A stretch of DNA of 56,421 nt, from positions 1-56,421 of the forward strand of contig JAKSOL010000020.1 in NCBI GenBank assembly GCA_024405635.1. Reading direction: 5' to 3'. Under the pieces are notes generated by a model. It did no database searches. It had not been told where the DNA came from and saw only the letters and a program-made list of their open reading frames with translations. Positions 8,842 through 17,466 of this stretch are shown here, piece by piece. The stretch's first letter is position 1, and every line of letters starts with the position of its first letter. Position numbers and translations under genes: made by a program. Origin of the DNA: Salinivirgaceae bacterium. Lineage in GTDB: Bacteria > Bacteroidota > Bacteroidia > Bacteroidales > SZUA-534.

Positions 8842-10033
8842 CAATACAACCCCTAGCGCAAACACTAACGAGGTGTTTTCGCCATCGCGCACAGTTTGGC
8901 GCACACAAATGGCTAAAGGCACATACCCTCCACACCGTATGAGCCGCATCACTTGCATTGTAGATAACCTGCTTGCCCCAAAAGTGACCAAAACACTAGC
9001 CGAACTCGGCATTGACAATTACATTGAAACCGGTCGTGTGGTGCGCGAAAACATTAAAAAACGTCCATTTAATTTACCTGGCGATATTGTTACACTACAA
9101 AGTTCGCCAGTAAGCGTAATACGTTTTACCGTGCCTCGCGCAAAAGCAAAAGATGTAATGGGCGCCATTATATACTGCTGCGACCTTGCAACTCCCGGAC
9201 ACGGAAGCATCTTTGCACAAGACTTGATGGAGTTTAGTCACGACGACCCAACTCTAAACCTTGCTGCGCTTGATGCTATGCCAAAAAACACTGAGGTTAA
9301 TATGCTCAACAAACTATCGTGCATCACTTGCGTGCTTTCAATCCCAGGTAGCGGCGAGCAACTTGCCAAAATAGCTTTGGACCTTGGCATTTGCGTACCA
9401 GTACTTACAAGCGGCACCGGCAACGATATTCGCGACCAACTTGGTTTGATTCGCATCACCATTCCTGCCGAAAAAGAAATTGTTAGCATTGTTATGCCAG
9501 AGCAAGACTCAAACAGCATTATTCGCCTCCTTTCAGAGCAAGCCAAACTTGACAAAACTGGTCGTGGTTTTATTTACCAAACTCCTGTCAGCATTGGTTT
9601 AATGGATACACGCATGAAAATGGGTGTTCAAACTAGCGCTGCTTCAATTGAGCAAATTATTGCTGCAATCGATTCGCTAAAAGGTGGAACCAACTGGCGC
9701 CGCCGTTTAGACTACAGCGATGTTGAAACAAACTCATCGGCTTTGCCACAAGACAACTGCGAGGTTACCATTACCAGCGACGAGGACCGTATTGATGCTT
9801 TGCGCGAAGCTTGTCTTAAAGTTGGTGCAAAAGGCGCTATAACAACCAATGTTATTCCGCAAATAAACACTGGCGAGAATACGCATAAGACCATGATTCG
9901 CAGCGCAATAAACATTCCTGCCACTCAGGCCGATTCTGTGGTGAACAACTTGCTCGACATTACTTCGATTAAAACCGATAACACCGACAAAATTTGTGTG
10001 CTTGACTCGCCTGCCGCTTATCGCGCCAAGTAA
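8831..10033 (+). CDS. Multi-domain P-II-like (GlnB fold) regulatory protein
   Basis: 400 residues. After a 35-residue leader, the first GlnB-like unit (about 37-135) starts MSRITCIVDN and ends PGHGSIFAQDLMEF. The second (about 160-262) starts KLSCITCVLS and ends with GRGFIYQTPV, resembling the end of a classic P-II core. A third, more diverged unit (about 312-400) contains REACLKVGAKGAITT. P-II proteins are normally about 112-residue single domains that assemble as trimers, so two or three units in one chain is unusual. ATG-ATG at 8831 overlaps the upstream DUF1538 gene, implying translational coupling. Known P-II proteins bind ATP, ADP or 2-oxoglutarate and gate membrane transporters; I infer a similar partner role here. 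The ligand is unknown. Confidence 0.82.
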   Translation: MMNSNTTPSANTNEVFSPSRTVWRTQMAKGTYPPHRMSRITCIVDNLLAPKVTKTLAELGIDNYIETGRVVRENIKKRPFNLPGDIVTLQSSPVSVIRFTVPRAKAKDVMGAIIYCCDLATPGHGSIFAQDLMEFSHDDPTLNLAALDAMPKNTEVNMLNKLSCITCVLSIPGSGEQLAKIALDLGICVPVLTSGTGNDIRDQLGLIRITIPAEKEIVSIVMPEQDSNSIIRLLSEQAKLDKTGRGFIYQTPVSIGLMDTRMKMGVQTSAASIEQIIAAIDSLKGGTNWRRRLDYSDVETNSSALPQDNCEVTITSDEDRIDALREACLKVGAKGAITTNVIPQINTGENTHKTMIRSAINIPATQADSVVNNLLDITSIKTDNTDKICVLDSPAAYRAK

Positions 10034-10053
10034 AAGCCCTATTTTGCTGAACA

Positions 10054-10088
10054 AAAAAAGTCCATCTCAATACGAGATGGACTTTTTT
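10054..10088. terminator. Bidirectional terminator between converging genes
   Basis: A perfect 15-bp inverted repeat (10054-10068 with 10074-10088, five-base loop) has A and T runs at its ends. It can serve both the plus-strand P-II-like gene and the minus-strand patatin gene. Confidence 0.93.
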
Positions 10089-10117
10089 GTTTCTTATTCT
10101 TATGATACTTCAACCTT

Positions 10118-12433
10118 TTAATCCATTCCCTTGCGGTTAAACATAACTAAACCAAAGTGAATGTTGAAGTAGAACGGATCGGACTCTTTTTGGTAGTAGT
10201 TTGCCGACACGCAGAATGGTCCTAACAAAGTTTGATAAACCAAACTGGCTGAGGCCATAATACGAGGCACAGGAAGGACATCGGAATAAGTTGTTTTGAA
10301 ACTAGTTGGGTTAATGTCGCGATAAGTGGAGATGGCATGCAACTCGCCGCGCAACTGCAAACTGTTGGTTATTGTGTAAATTGGAATTACACCAGCTGCA
10401 AACCATGCATTTGCTCTAAATTGCTCAAGCACCAATTCTTTGCTGTGCGGAGTTGGCGAATACTGCTTAGCAAACAAACGGGTTGATATTGAGTTTGAAA
10501 AAGCACCTTGACCCGAATAATTAAACTGAGCCATATAGCCCAAAGTAAAGTACTTATTTATGTTTACATACTGATTTGCAGTTCCAGTAATTGACGCCCA
10601 AGAATGATACTTTTTCACCTCGCTCAAATTAGTAAGAGTATCGGCAGCCGTAATGCCTGGAGTGTAGTGCTCGCGCCCAAAAGTTCCCGACATTTGTATT
10701 CTATAGTGTCGGCCTTTAGTGGCATATTGCCTGTAATTGAGCAATTTATACTCATATCCCACATTTATTTGCGAATATGTAAACGATGTGTAATCTGATT
10801 CATCGGTACGAGCAATAGTGCTGCTACGGTAATAATCGTAACCATCGCGGCCAAAAACCATGTCGCTGTAAAGCAATCCACGATTATCAACTGGCGTGCC
10901 TATAGTAAACCGCAAATCGCGAACGGTATTTTCAACTCGCGACAACTCGTCACTATCCATAAACATCATATTCGACATGTTGAAATAGTTCCAATGGTTG
11001 TATGTCATTGCAACATCTAAGAAAAACGGAGGAAGGTTTGTTCCCAAAAAAGGATATGACATAAACTCGGTACGAACTTTACCCTGCATCGACTGATAAT
11101 ATTGCCCCATGTAAAGGTTTGCCGAAAACTCGTGAATGTATTGAGTAAGATGAATGTAGTCGGCTCCCAAATAAATAAAGCTATGATAACCTGTGGTAAT
11201 GTTGCCACCAACCTTAAGCGTAACCGAGTTTTTAGCCTCCATGTCCAAGTTCAAGTCAAACGACTTTGTTGAATCGTTGTAGTGTGCACGTGGATAAATT
11301 TTCTGCACCAAACGGTCAGAAGCAAGTTTAAAATAACGGTCTTCAAACTGGTTGAATGTGATTGAATTGTGGCCTCGACGAATGGTGCTCATCACATGCT
11401 TGGTTTCTTTTTCTTTCAAACCATTAATGTTGACGTTGGTAAACGTAAGCGGCTTAAATTTTTGGCGAAACAATGTTCGGCGCGAAGCCAATTCGCGTAC
11501 CGATACTCTTCGGTCAATCAAAAGTTTAATGGAATCCATAAGATTCATTGCCTCAACATAACCACGGTGAGCAATGGTGTCGTATTTATCAAAATCCATC
11601 AACGAGAACGAAAGCACATCAGGCGACACTAGTATTCCATTTTCTGGCATATTATAATCGGCCGGTTTCATAAAAATATTGGTCAATTGCTCGTAAAAAT
11701 CATTTTCGTCGGGCATTTTGGGGTTTTCAGAAACTTTGCAGCCAATAATTACGTCAGGTGCATAGCGTTCTTGCATTATGTCGGTTGGAAAATTGTTTTG
11801 CATACCGCCATCGAACAATAGTGCGCTATCGACAGTAATTGGGCGGAAATAACCTGGGAAAGTCATTGATGCACGAACAGCTTGAGCAAGATCGCCACCA
11901 TCAAAAATCACAGGTTTAGCGTTATGAATATCGGAAGCAACGCAAAAGAACGGCACCATTAAACTGTCGTAATCGTAACCTGCGGCCGCCGATGCTTGAG
12001 CAAAAATTTGCAAAAAACGCAAGTCCATCTGCTCGGGCGAGATAAGGTTGGTTGGCAATATCGCATCAACTTTATTTCCGTGCAGCTTAAACTGCATCGA
12101 TCCCCAATCGGGTTTATCGCTAGGATTTTTGTAGTAAAATTTCAAATCGTCGCTTATAATGCCCTTAGCCCAATCCATATAATCGGGAGATTTAAACATG
12201 GCCTCCATCTCGTCGGGCGAGTAACCAATGGCATATAAACTACCAACTATTGCTCCCATTGATGTACCTGCAATGTAGTCGATTGGAATATCGTTTTCTT
12301 CCAAAGCTCGAATTAAACCAACGTGAGCTAAACCTTTTGCTCCACCACCACTAAGCACTAACGCAACTTTTTGCGACATGGCTAAATTGCTTGTTATCAG
12401 CAAAATAAGCAACGGTAATAATATCTTTTTCAT
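10118..12433 (-). CDS. Patatin-like phospholipase with outer-membrane barrel
   Basis: 771 residues with a signal peptide (1-20). The patatin domain has the oxyanion motif SGGGAKG (28-34), the nucleophile motif GTSMG with Ser58, and the DGG motif with catalytic Asp208, so the Ser/Asp dyad is intact. The region from about 340 looks like a POTRA-type segment (FTNVNINGLKEKETKHV), followed by a C-terminal beta-barrel of the BamA/surface-antigen type ending in a strand with a near-terminal aromatic. This matches type Vd autotransporter (PlpD-like) architecture. The expected activity is phospholipid or lysophospholipid hydrolysis at the cell surface; that is family knowledge, not shown here. It is transcribed divergently from the gene at 12605. 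Confidence 0.9.
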   Translation of the reverse strand: MKKILLPLLILLITSNLAMSQKVALVLSGGGAKGLAHVGLIRALEENDIPIDYIAGTSMGAIVGSLYAIGYSPDEMEAMFKSPDYMDWAKGIISDDLKFYYKNPSDKPDWGSMQFKLHGNKVDAILPTNLISPEQMDLRFLQIFAQASAAAGYDYDSLMVPFFCVASDIHNAKPVIFDGGDLAQAVRASMTFPGYFRPITVDSALLFDGGMQNNFPTDIMQERYAPDVIIGCKVSENPKMPDENDFYEQLTNIFMKPADYNMPENGILVSPDVLSFSLMDFDKYDTIAHRGYVEAMNLMDSIKLLIDRRVSVRELASRRTLFRQKFKPLTFTNVNINGLKEKETKHVMSTIRRGHNSITFNQFEDRYFKLASDRLVQKIYPRAHYNDSTKSFDLNLDMEAKNSVTLKVGGNITTGYHSFIYLGADYIHLTQYIHEFSANLYMGQYYQSMQGKVRTEFMSYPFLGTNLPPFFLDVAMTYNHWNYFNMSNMMFMDSDELSRVENTVRDLRFTIGTPVDNRGLLYSDMVFGRDGYDYYRSSTIARTDESDYTSFTYSQINVGYEYKLLNYRQYATKGRHYRIQMSGTFGREHYTPGITAADTLTNLSEVKKYHSWASITGTANQYVNINKYFTLGYMAQFNYSGQGAFSNSISTRLFAKQYSPTPHSKELVLEQFRANAWFAAGVIPIYTITNSLQLRGELHAISTYRDINPTSFKTTYSDVLPVPRIMASASLVYQTLLGPFCVSANYYQKESDPFYFNIHFGLVMFNRKGMD

Positions 12434-12577
12434 AATTCAATTCTCGTAATAATTGCTCATAACAAAAGAACAAAAAAGAGTTGACAGAGAAAACAAATGC
12501 CACCGCCTTAGTTTATTGTTGTTGGTTGATGGTGCATTATTATTGGTCAGTTTTAACATGAAGATTATCAACTGTTA

Positions 12578-12585
12578 TACCTTTG
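12578..12585 (+). promoter_or_regulatory. Bacteroidetes -7 element upstream of the DUF2400 gene
   Basis: TACCTTTG fits TAnnTTTG and ends 19 bases before the ATG at 12605. It would drive the three-gene run 12605-15071. Confidence 0.5.
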
Positions 12586-12604
12586 TCGCAATAACAACTT
12601 AACG

Positions 12605-13372
12605 ATGAACGATTCGGAACTGAAGGCATATCTTGATGCACAAGTGAAACGCTACAACTGCATCGATTTTATTGAGAACGATCCTATTAGCATTCCACAC
12701 CGCTACACTTGCGCTCACGATATTGAGATTGCTGGTTTTTTGGCCGCCACAATTGCTTGGGGACAACGCAAAAGCATAATAAAAAGTGCTAAGCAACTGA
12801 TGGACATAATGGACAACGAACCTCACGATTTTGTTCTTAACCACACCAAACACGAATTGGCAGCAATTGATAAATTTGTTTACCGGACATTCAATGGTGT
12901 TGATTGTCAGTATTTTATCGCGTCGCTGAAAAACATTTACACCAACCACGGTGGTTTGCACAAAGTTTTTGCCGATGGTTTTGCTCAAACTGGCAACATG
13001 CACAACACTCTTGCTCAGTTCTACAACATCTTTTTTGAGTTGCCACATCAGCAACGCACTCAAAAGCACTTGGCTAACGTTGCTAAAGGCTCGGCAGGCA
13101 AACGACTTAACATGTATTTGCGTTGGATGGTGCGCCCCGCCGACACCGATGTTGATTTTGGACTTTGGACCGATATTCCAACCTCGGCATTATATATTCC
13201 GCTCGATGTTCATTGCGGCAATGTAGCCCGCCAACTTGGTTTGCTAAAACGTACTCAAAACGATTGGCGAGCAGTTGACGAACTCACCACCCGACTGCGC
13301 GATTTTTGCCCCGAAGACCCTGTGAAATACGACTTTGCACTTTTTGGGGCGGGAGTTAACAAAGAAAAATAG
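12605..13372 (+). CDS. TIGR02757 / DUF2400 family protein
   Basis: 255 residues, soluble, full family length. The conserved core includes AGFLAATIAWGQRKSI (about 42-57) and, near the C-terminus, YIPLDVHCGNVARQLGLLKR and DFCPEDPVKYDFALFGAGV. I recognise it as the TIGR02757/DUF2400 family, common in Bacteroidetes and of unknown biochemical function. The helical pattern and the PLDVH...R...L spacing loosely recall helix-hairpin-helix DNA glycosylases, but that is only a suggestion. It is the first gene of a tight run: the methyltransferase start lies 7 bases after its stop. Confidence 0.83.
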   Translation: MNDSELKAYLDAQVKRYNCIDFIENDPISIPHRYTCAHDIEIAGFLAATIAWGQRKSIIKSAKQLMDIMDNEPHDFVLNHTKHELAAIDKFVYRTFNGVDCQYFIASLKNIYTNHGGLHKVFADGFAQTGNMHNTLAQFYNIFFELPHQQRTQKHLANVAKGSAGKRLNMYLRWMVRPADTDVDFGLWTDIPTSALYIPLDVHCGNVARQLGLLKRTQNDWRAVDELTTRLRDFCPEDPVKYDFALFGAGVNKEK

Positions 13373-13379
13373 CAAAGCA

Positions 13380-14087
13380 ATGGCAGGTTTTCAGTTCAAA
13401 CAATTTAGCATAACACAAGAGCGCACGGCAATGAAAGTTGGCACCGATGGCGTGTTGCTAGGCGCTTGGGCTAACTGCGAACAGACATCAACAATACTCG
13501 ATATTGGAACAGGCACTGGGCTTGTATCTCTTATGTTGGCACAGCGCTCAACCGCACAAATAACTGCAGTTGAAATTGATTCTGATGCTTGCAACGATGC
13601 TCAAGAAAACTTTAGCCTGAGCAAATGGAGCAACCGCATAGAGTTGCAAAACATTGCAATACAAACATTTGCGGCAAGTTGTACATACCAATTTGACCTT
13701 ATTGTGTGCAACCCTCCTTTTTTCAGCAATAGTCTTAAAACCCCAAACCAAAGCCGCAACCGCGCCCGCCACGACGATGGATTACCAACTTGCGAGTTGT
13801 TTGCTTGTGCCGAAAAACTACTTTCGCCTGCTGGTTTATTCACGGTTATTATTCCGCACGACAAGCTAGAAAGCTACATTTCCGAAGCCAAGAAAAACAA
13901 TTTGCAAGTGCAAAGAGTGATGCACATAAAGCCCACTCCAACAGCCGATTACAAACGAGCACTTGTTGAATTTTGCCGAAACGCTGGAACTTCAACCACA
14001 ACCGAAATGATAATTGAAGACAAAGGTCGGCATGGTTACAGCGACCAATACATAAACCTTACGCACAACTTTTACTTGAAATTCTAA
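13380..14087 (+). CDS. TrmN6-type tRNA1(Val) adenine-N6 methyltransferase
   Basis: 235 residues when started at ATG 13380 (MAGFQFKQFSI); this start sits 7 bases after the previous stop and gives the usual family length. The class I SAM-binding motif ILDIGTGTGLVSLM is near residues 37-50, the acidic end of strand two is EID, and the N6-adenine methylase motif is NPPF (within VCNPPFF). These match TrmN6/YfiC, which methylates A37 of tRNA1(Val). The N-terminal FKQFSITQERTAMKVGTDGVLLGAW is also characteristic. The exact tRNA target is inferred from the family. Cotranscription with the flanking genes is likely. Confidence 0.87.
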   Translation: MAGFQFKQFSITQERTAMKVGTDGVLLGAWANCEQTSTILDIGTGTGLVSLMLAQRSTAQITAVEIDSDACNDAQENFSLSKWSNRIELQNIAIQTFAASCTYQFDLIVCNPPFFSNSLKTPNQSRNRARHDDGLPTCELFACAEKLLSPAGLFTVIIPHDKLESYISEAKKNNLQVQRVMHIKPTPTADYKRALVEFCRNAGTSTTTEMIIEDKGRHGYSDQYINLTHNFYLKF

Positions 14088-14099
14088 ATCACACAAGAC

Positions 14100-15071
14100 A
14101 TGATAAGCATACTACAGAGAATCAGCAAATTACTATCAACCTACACTTCGCTTTTTATTATTGCAGTGGCCATATTCACAATGTTTTTCCCAAAGACATT
14201 CAGTTGGGTTGTTGGCAACACACAAACTCTGATTTTAGGATTTATTATGCTAACAATGGGACTAACGCTAACCACAAACGATTTTCGCATTTTGGCATCT
14301 CGTCCACTTGACATTTTGATAGGCACGTTGGCGCAATTTACTGTTATGCCTTTAGTTGCCTACGCACTCACAAGAATTTTCAACCTCGACACTTCGCTTG
14401 CCATTGGTATAATTTTGGTTGGTTGCTGTCCGGGTGGAGTTTCAAGCAACATTATGAGTTTTTTGTGCAAAGGCGATGTTGCTTTTTCAGTTGGTATGAC
14501 AACCGTTTCTACCCTACTTGCGCCATTTGTTACTCCGCTCTTGGTGTTGTTGCTTGCAGGTCAAAGCGTTGAAGTGAACACTCTTGGAATGTTCATCAAC
14601 ATTTTAATAGTAACCATAATACCTGTTGTTGTTGGATTTGCGCTCAATGTTTGGCTTGGGCACAAAAGCAACTTTAAAACCATTCAGAGCATTATGCCAG
14701 GATTTAGTGTAGTTGGTTTGGCTTGCATTGTGGGTGGTGTTATTTTTAGCGTTCACAAGCCGCTGGTTGATAATGGTTTAGTTTTGTTTTTGTTGACTTT
14801 TGCCGTAGTGTTTTGCCACAACACAATTGGCTACCTGCTTGGATTTTTTGTTGGCCGCGTGTTCAATTTTAGCACAGCCAAGCGCCGCACCATAAGCATT
14901 GAGGTGGGAATGCAAAATGCAGGATTGGCAACCAATTTGGCATCAAACTTTTTTATGGCAACTAACCCTCTTGCCGTTGTTCCTTGCGCCATTTCATGTG
15001 CTTGGCACTCCATTTCGGGCACCATTTTGGCTGGAATATTTTTAAAGTTTGGAAAAGAAAAAATTGACTAA
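14100..15071 (+). CDS. Bile acid:sodium symporter family transporter
   Basis: 323 residues, almost entirely hydrophobic with multiple membrane segments. Landmarks of the BASS/SBF family: FIMLTMGLTLTTNDF near residue 42, the GCCPGGVSSNIMSFLCKGDVA segment near 108-128 forming the substrate/sodium crossing region, and IEVGMQNAGLATNLA near 265 in the second crossing region. It is expected to import an organic anion with sodium; members carry bile acids, pantoate or other acids, and the sequence alone does not decide. It lies 12 bases after the methyltransferase gene and is the last gene of that run. Confidence 0.88.
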   Translation: MISILQRISKLLSTYTSLFIIAVAIFTMFFPKTFSWVVGNTQTLILGFIMLTMGLTLTTNDFRILASRPLDILIGTLAQFTVMPLVAYALTRIFNLDTSLAIGIILVGCCPGGVSSNIMSFLCKGDVAFSVGMTTVSTLLAPFVTPLLVLLLAGQSVEVNTLGMFINILIVTIIPVVVGFALNVWLGHKSNFKTIQSIMPGFSVVGLACIVGGVIFSVHKPLVDNGLVLFLLTFAVVFCHNTIGYLLGFFVGRVFNFSTAKRRTISIEVGMQNAGLATNLASNFFMATNPLAVVPCAISCAWHSISGTILAGIFLKFGKEKID

Positions 15072-15351
15072 CCAACTACCAATAGCAAAATTGATACTGC
15101 TATAATTCTTAAAAAATCGGCACGCATGTAAGTATTGTGAAATTTTTCGCAATCACAAACGCTTACTTATAAGCACTTTAAAGCAATCCAACAATTAAAA
15201 AACGGATTTTCAATTTCGTATTTCCCGACGTTCTTCATTCAAAAATTCGTTTGCATCATACTAATCATTCATGTTACTGCATATTAGTCTAATGCACAAA
15301 AAAAGCACCCATATTGCTATGGATGCTTTTTTGGAACTTTTTGAAACTATC
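15072..15351. other. Intergenic region with an imperfect hairpin
   Basis: No coding frame is convincing here. Bases 15128-15166 can fold into a hairpin (GTAAG with CTTAC, then TTGTGA with TCACAA) that lacks a following T run, so it is not a standard terminator. The rest is AT-rich with no recognised feature apart from the terminator at the right end. Confidence 0.6.
15298..15332 (-). terminator. Terminator of the 15352-17202 gene
   Basis: AAAAAAGCA and CCA pair with TGG and TGCTTTTTT around one mismatch. On the minus strand the hairpin is followed by a U run. The T run on the plus strand means it may also stop the symporter transcript. Confidence 0.82.
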
Positions 15352-17202
15352 CTATTCGTAATCTCTTACCAAACGTACAAACAAGAATTCGTTTCTATAA
15401 TAGCTAACTAGGTTAATATTTGCTGCATTGCTCTTCGATAGGTCGAATGCATAGCAATACATGTCAGAATTAAGTGCAGTTGCAGACCAATAGTACGATT
15501 TATCAACGTTTGCAATTTTAAACATAAGACCTGAATTGTTCTCGTAATTCTTTACAAGTTCTCCGTCGCCTTTATAGTTTGGCAAAAACACTACTCCATA
15601 TTTTCTTTCAAGGCGTTGTAGGGCTGAAATGCTCATAGTAACTACTGTTTCAGTTCCAACATTGTTTTTAATTTGGCTAACAACACCTGCTTCAGTTTCT
15701 TTGGTTACGTCCCAATCGTCTGGAATGAGTAAAAATCCTGCCACTGTGCCACTATTACTAATATCACTATTGACTCCAATAATCTGTGCTTTACAACGTT
15801 TTTTCTTGGCATCGGTACGTGAGTTGAACAAGTATTCCCATTCATCTTTGGTGAGTGTTCGCCAAATTCCAGCTTTGTTTTCGCCGTTAGTTATTGCATT
15901 GTAAACTCCCCAATCGGCTTTTGCATAATCACCAGTTAGTGAATAACTTCTACTATTTCCAACTAAAAATTCGGTAGCAGCTGGCCCAGTTGTTTTTGTT
16001 GTTGAGAAATCGGTTGCAAATAGTTCGCTAGGTGAATAGTAAGCATCGCCAGAGTAGCTGCTCCAACCACTTGTTCCCCAGCAAAACAAGTCTGTCCATC
16101 CTTCGCCATCAACTTGACTATATTTAGAATATGTAGCATTGATAGCAGCTTTCTTAGTGGTTTCGTATTGATTTTCGGCAAAACGCCATTTTCGAGTGTT
16201 TTTGTTGTATTGCAAGTTGCCTTTTGAGAAGACAATTTTTTTGGTTGCAGAAACCGAGAAAACACCAGGTATTTCGCCTTCCATTTGTTGGAAACTCATG
16301 CATTTCTCGTACATAGCCTTCACTTCATCTTTTGTAGCATAGTTGGCTAAATCGCTCTTTTTTACGTAGTCGTTTAAGGTTGTAGTAAGCGATGTTTTGC
16401 TTACGTAGTTTGAACTAACATAAGATTGAGTAGCGTAGCTATTAAGTTTGGTGTCAACTTCTGACTTGGTATAGTAATCACTCATGCTGCTCTTTTTTAC
16501 GTAGTTAGTCAAGCTATCGGCAAGCGATTCCTTCATAACATAGTAATCAATGGTGTCGTTTACTTTTGCAGTGGTTGCATAATCGCTCAAATCAACAGCA
16601 CTTGGCATGTTTTTCTTCAATACATAAAAATCAAGAGTGTCATTAACATTTTCTGTTGTTGAATAATCGGCCAATTTAGTGTCAATGTCGGTCTTTTTAG
16701 CATACTCATCAAGGGCAGCAAGAACATCGCTAATCTTAATAAATTCAGTATTTGCAAGCAGCGACATTATCTCGCTTTTTTGAATGTAGCCCGAAAGGTC
16801 AACATTGCCAGCAGTTTCGGCATAAAGTGCATAAGGAACGCTTGCTAGTGGCGAAACACCTTCAATTGTTTTTCCGTTAGCAGTTGTAATGGTTTTTACA
16901 AAGTAAGGACCTTTGCTCCAATCGATTTTTGAAAAGTCGCCAGTGGTTGTTCCTTTACCAATAAGTATGGTGTAAAGTCCATTGGCATTGGTTGTGGTGG
17001 TATGTGTTTCGGTATAAACACTTGCTCCATTGTCAGAGCCTTGCAGAATGCTTGCCTCAAGTGATATTGCAGCGTTTGCAATTGGTTTGTTTTGAGAGTC
17101 TCTAACTACAGCTTGGTAGTTAAGTGATTGCGGAGCTTGCGCAAAAATACTGAATGTCGCACATAGCATTATTAATGCGACCATTGAAAACATTTTTCTC
17201 AT
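15352..17202 (-). CDS. Secreted modular protein with YQAVVR module and fibre-like stalk
   Basis: 616 residues starting at ATG 17202 (MRKMFSM), which places the signal peptide (to FAQ, about 22) at the N-terminus. The first module (SLNYQAVVRDSQN to SVPYALYAETA) matches the one in the fibre protein at 2646-6605. The middle (about 140-290) is a tail-fibre-like stalk of short repeats such as YYTKSEVDTKLNSYAT and NYVKKSSM. From about 313 to the end is a globular domain starting FSVSATKKIVFSKGNLQYN, rich in Trp and Tyr (KWRFAENQYE, TDLFCWGTSGW), a type I have seen in Bacteroides surface proteins without assigned function. There is no S74 tail and no sorting domain. I infer a surface-displayed binding protein; the ligand is unknown. 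Confidence 0.82.
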   Translation of the reverse strand: MRKMFSMVALIMLCATFSIFAQAPQSLNYQAVVRDSQNKPIANAAISLEASILQGSDNGASVYTETHTTTTNANGLYTILIGKGTTTGDFSKIDWSKGPYFVKTITTANGKTIEGVSPLASVPYALYAETAGNVDLSGYIQKSEIMSLLANTEFIKISDVLAALDEYAKKTDIDTKLADYSTTENVNDTLDFYVLKKNMPSAVDLSDYATTAKVNDTIDYYVMKESLADSLTNYVKKSSMSDYYTKSEVDTKLNSYATQSYVSSNYVSKTSLTTTLNDYVKKSDLANYATKDEVKAMYEKCMSFQQMEGEIPGVFSVSATKKIVFSKGNLQYNKNTRKWRFAENQYETTKKAAINATYSKYSQVDGEGWTDLFCWGTSGWSSYSGDAYYSPSELFATDFSTTKTTGPAATEFLVGNSRSYSLTGDYAKADWGVYNAITNGENKAGIWRTLTKDEWEYLFNSRTDAKKKRCKAQIIGVNSDISNSGTVAGFLLIPDDWDVTKETEAGVVSQIKNNVGTETVVTMSISALQRLERKYGVVFLPNYKGDGELVKNYENNSGLMFKIANVDKSYYWSATALNSDMYCYAFDLSKSNAANINLVSYYRNEFLFVRLVRDYE

Positions 17203-17442
17203 AGTCTGAGTTTTATGGTTATTAAATGGATGCATTGTCTTTTTTAGACAATAGAATCTGTTTGTTATTTGACGGCGCGAATTTAAACCAAAAACAATAT
17301 AAAACATTGATTTTAGCAGTGAGTTGCATCGTTATTGTTCAAAGTTACATAACACACTGATAACTTGTTGATTATCGGCATGAGGAGTAAAACACTAAGT
17401 GCATAATCAAAACCTATATTGCTTTTATGCTATACTAACTTA

Positions 17443-17450
17443 TACTTTTG
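17443..17450 (+). promoter_or_regulatory. Bacteroidetes promoter upstream of the exonuclease gene
   Basis: TACTTTTG (TAnnTTTG) with a TTG at 17419-17421, 21 bases upstream, as a -33 element. It ends 16 bases before the ATG at 17467. Confidence 0.6.
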
Positions 17451-17466
17451 CCTAAAACATACTGAT

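Noticed and set aside
13335..13379. An upstream start adding 15 residues to the TrmN6-type gene
   Set aside because: It would overlap the end of the DUF2400 gene and the extra residues do not fit the family N-terminus.
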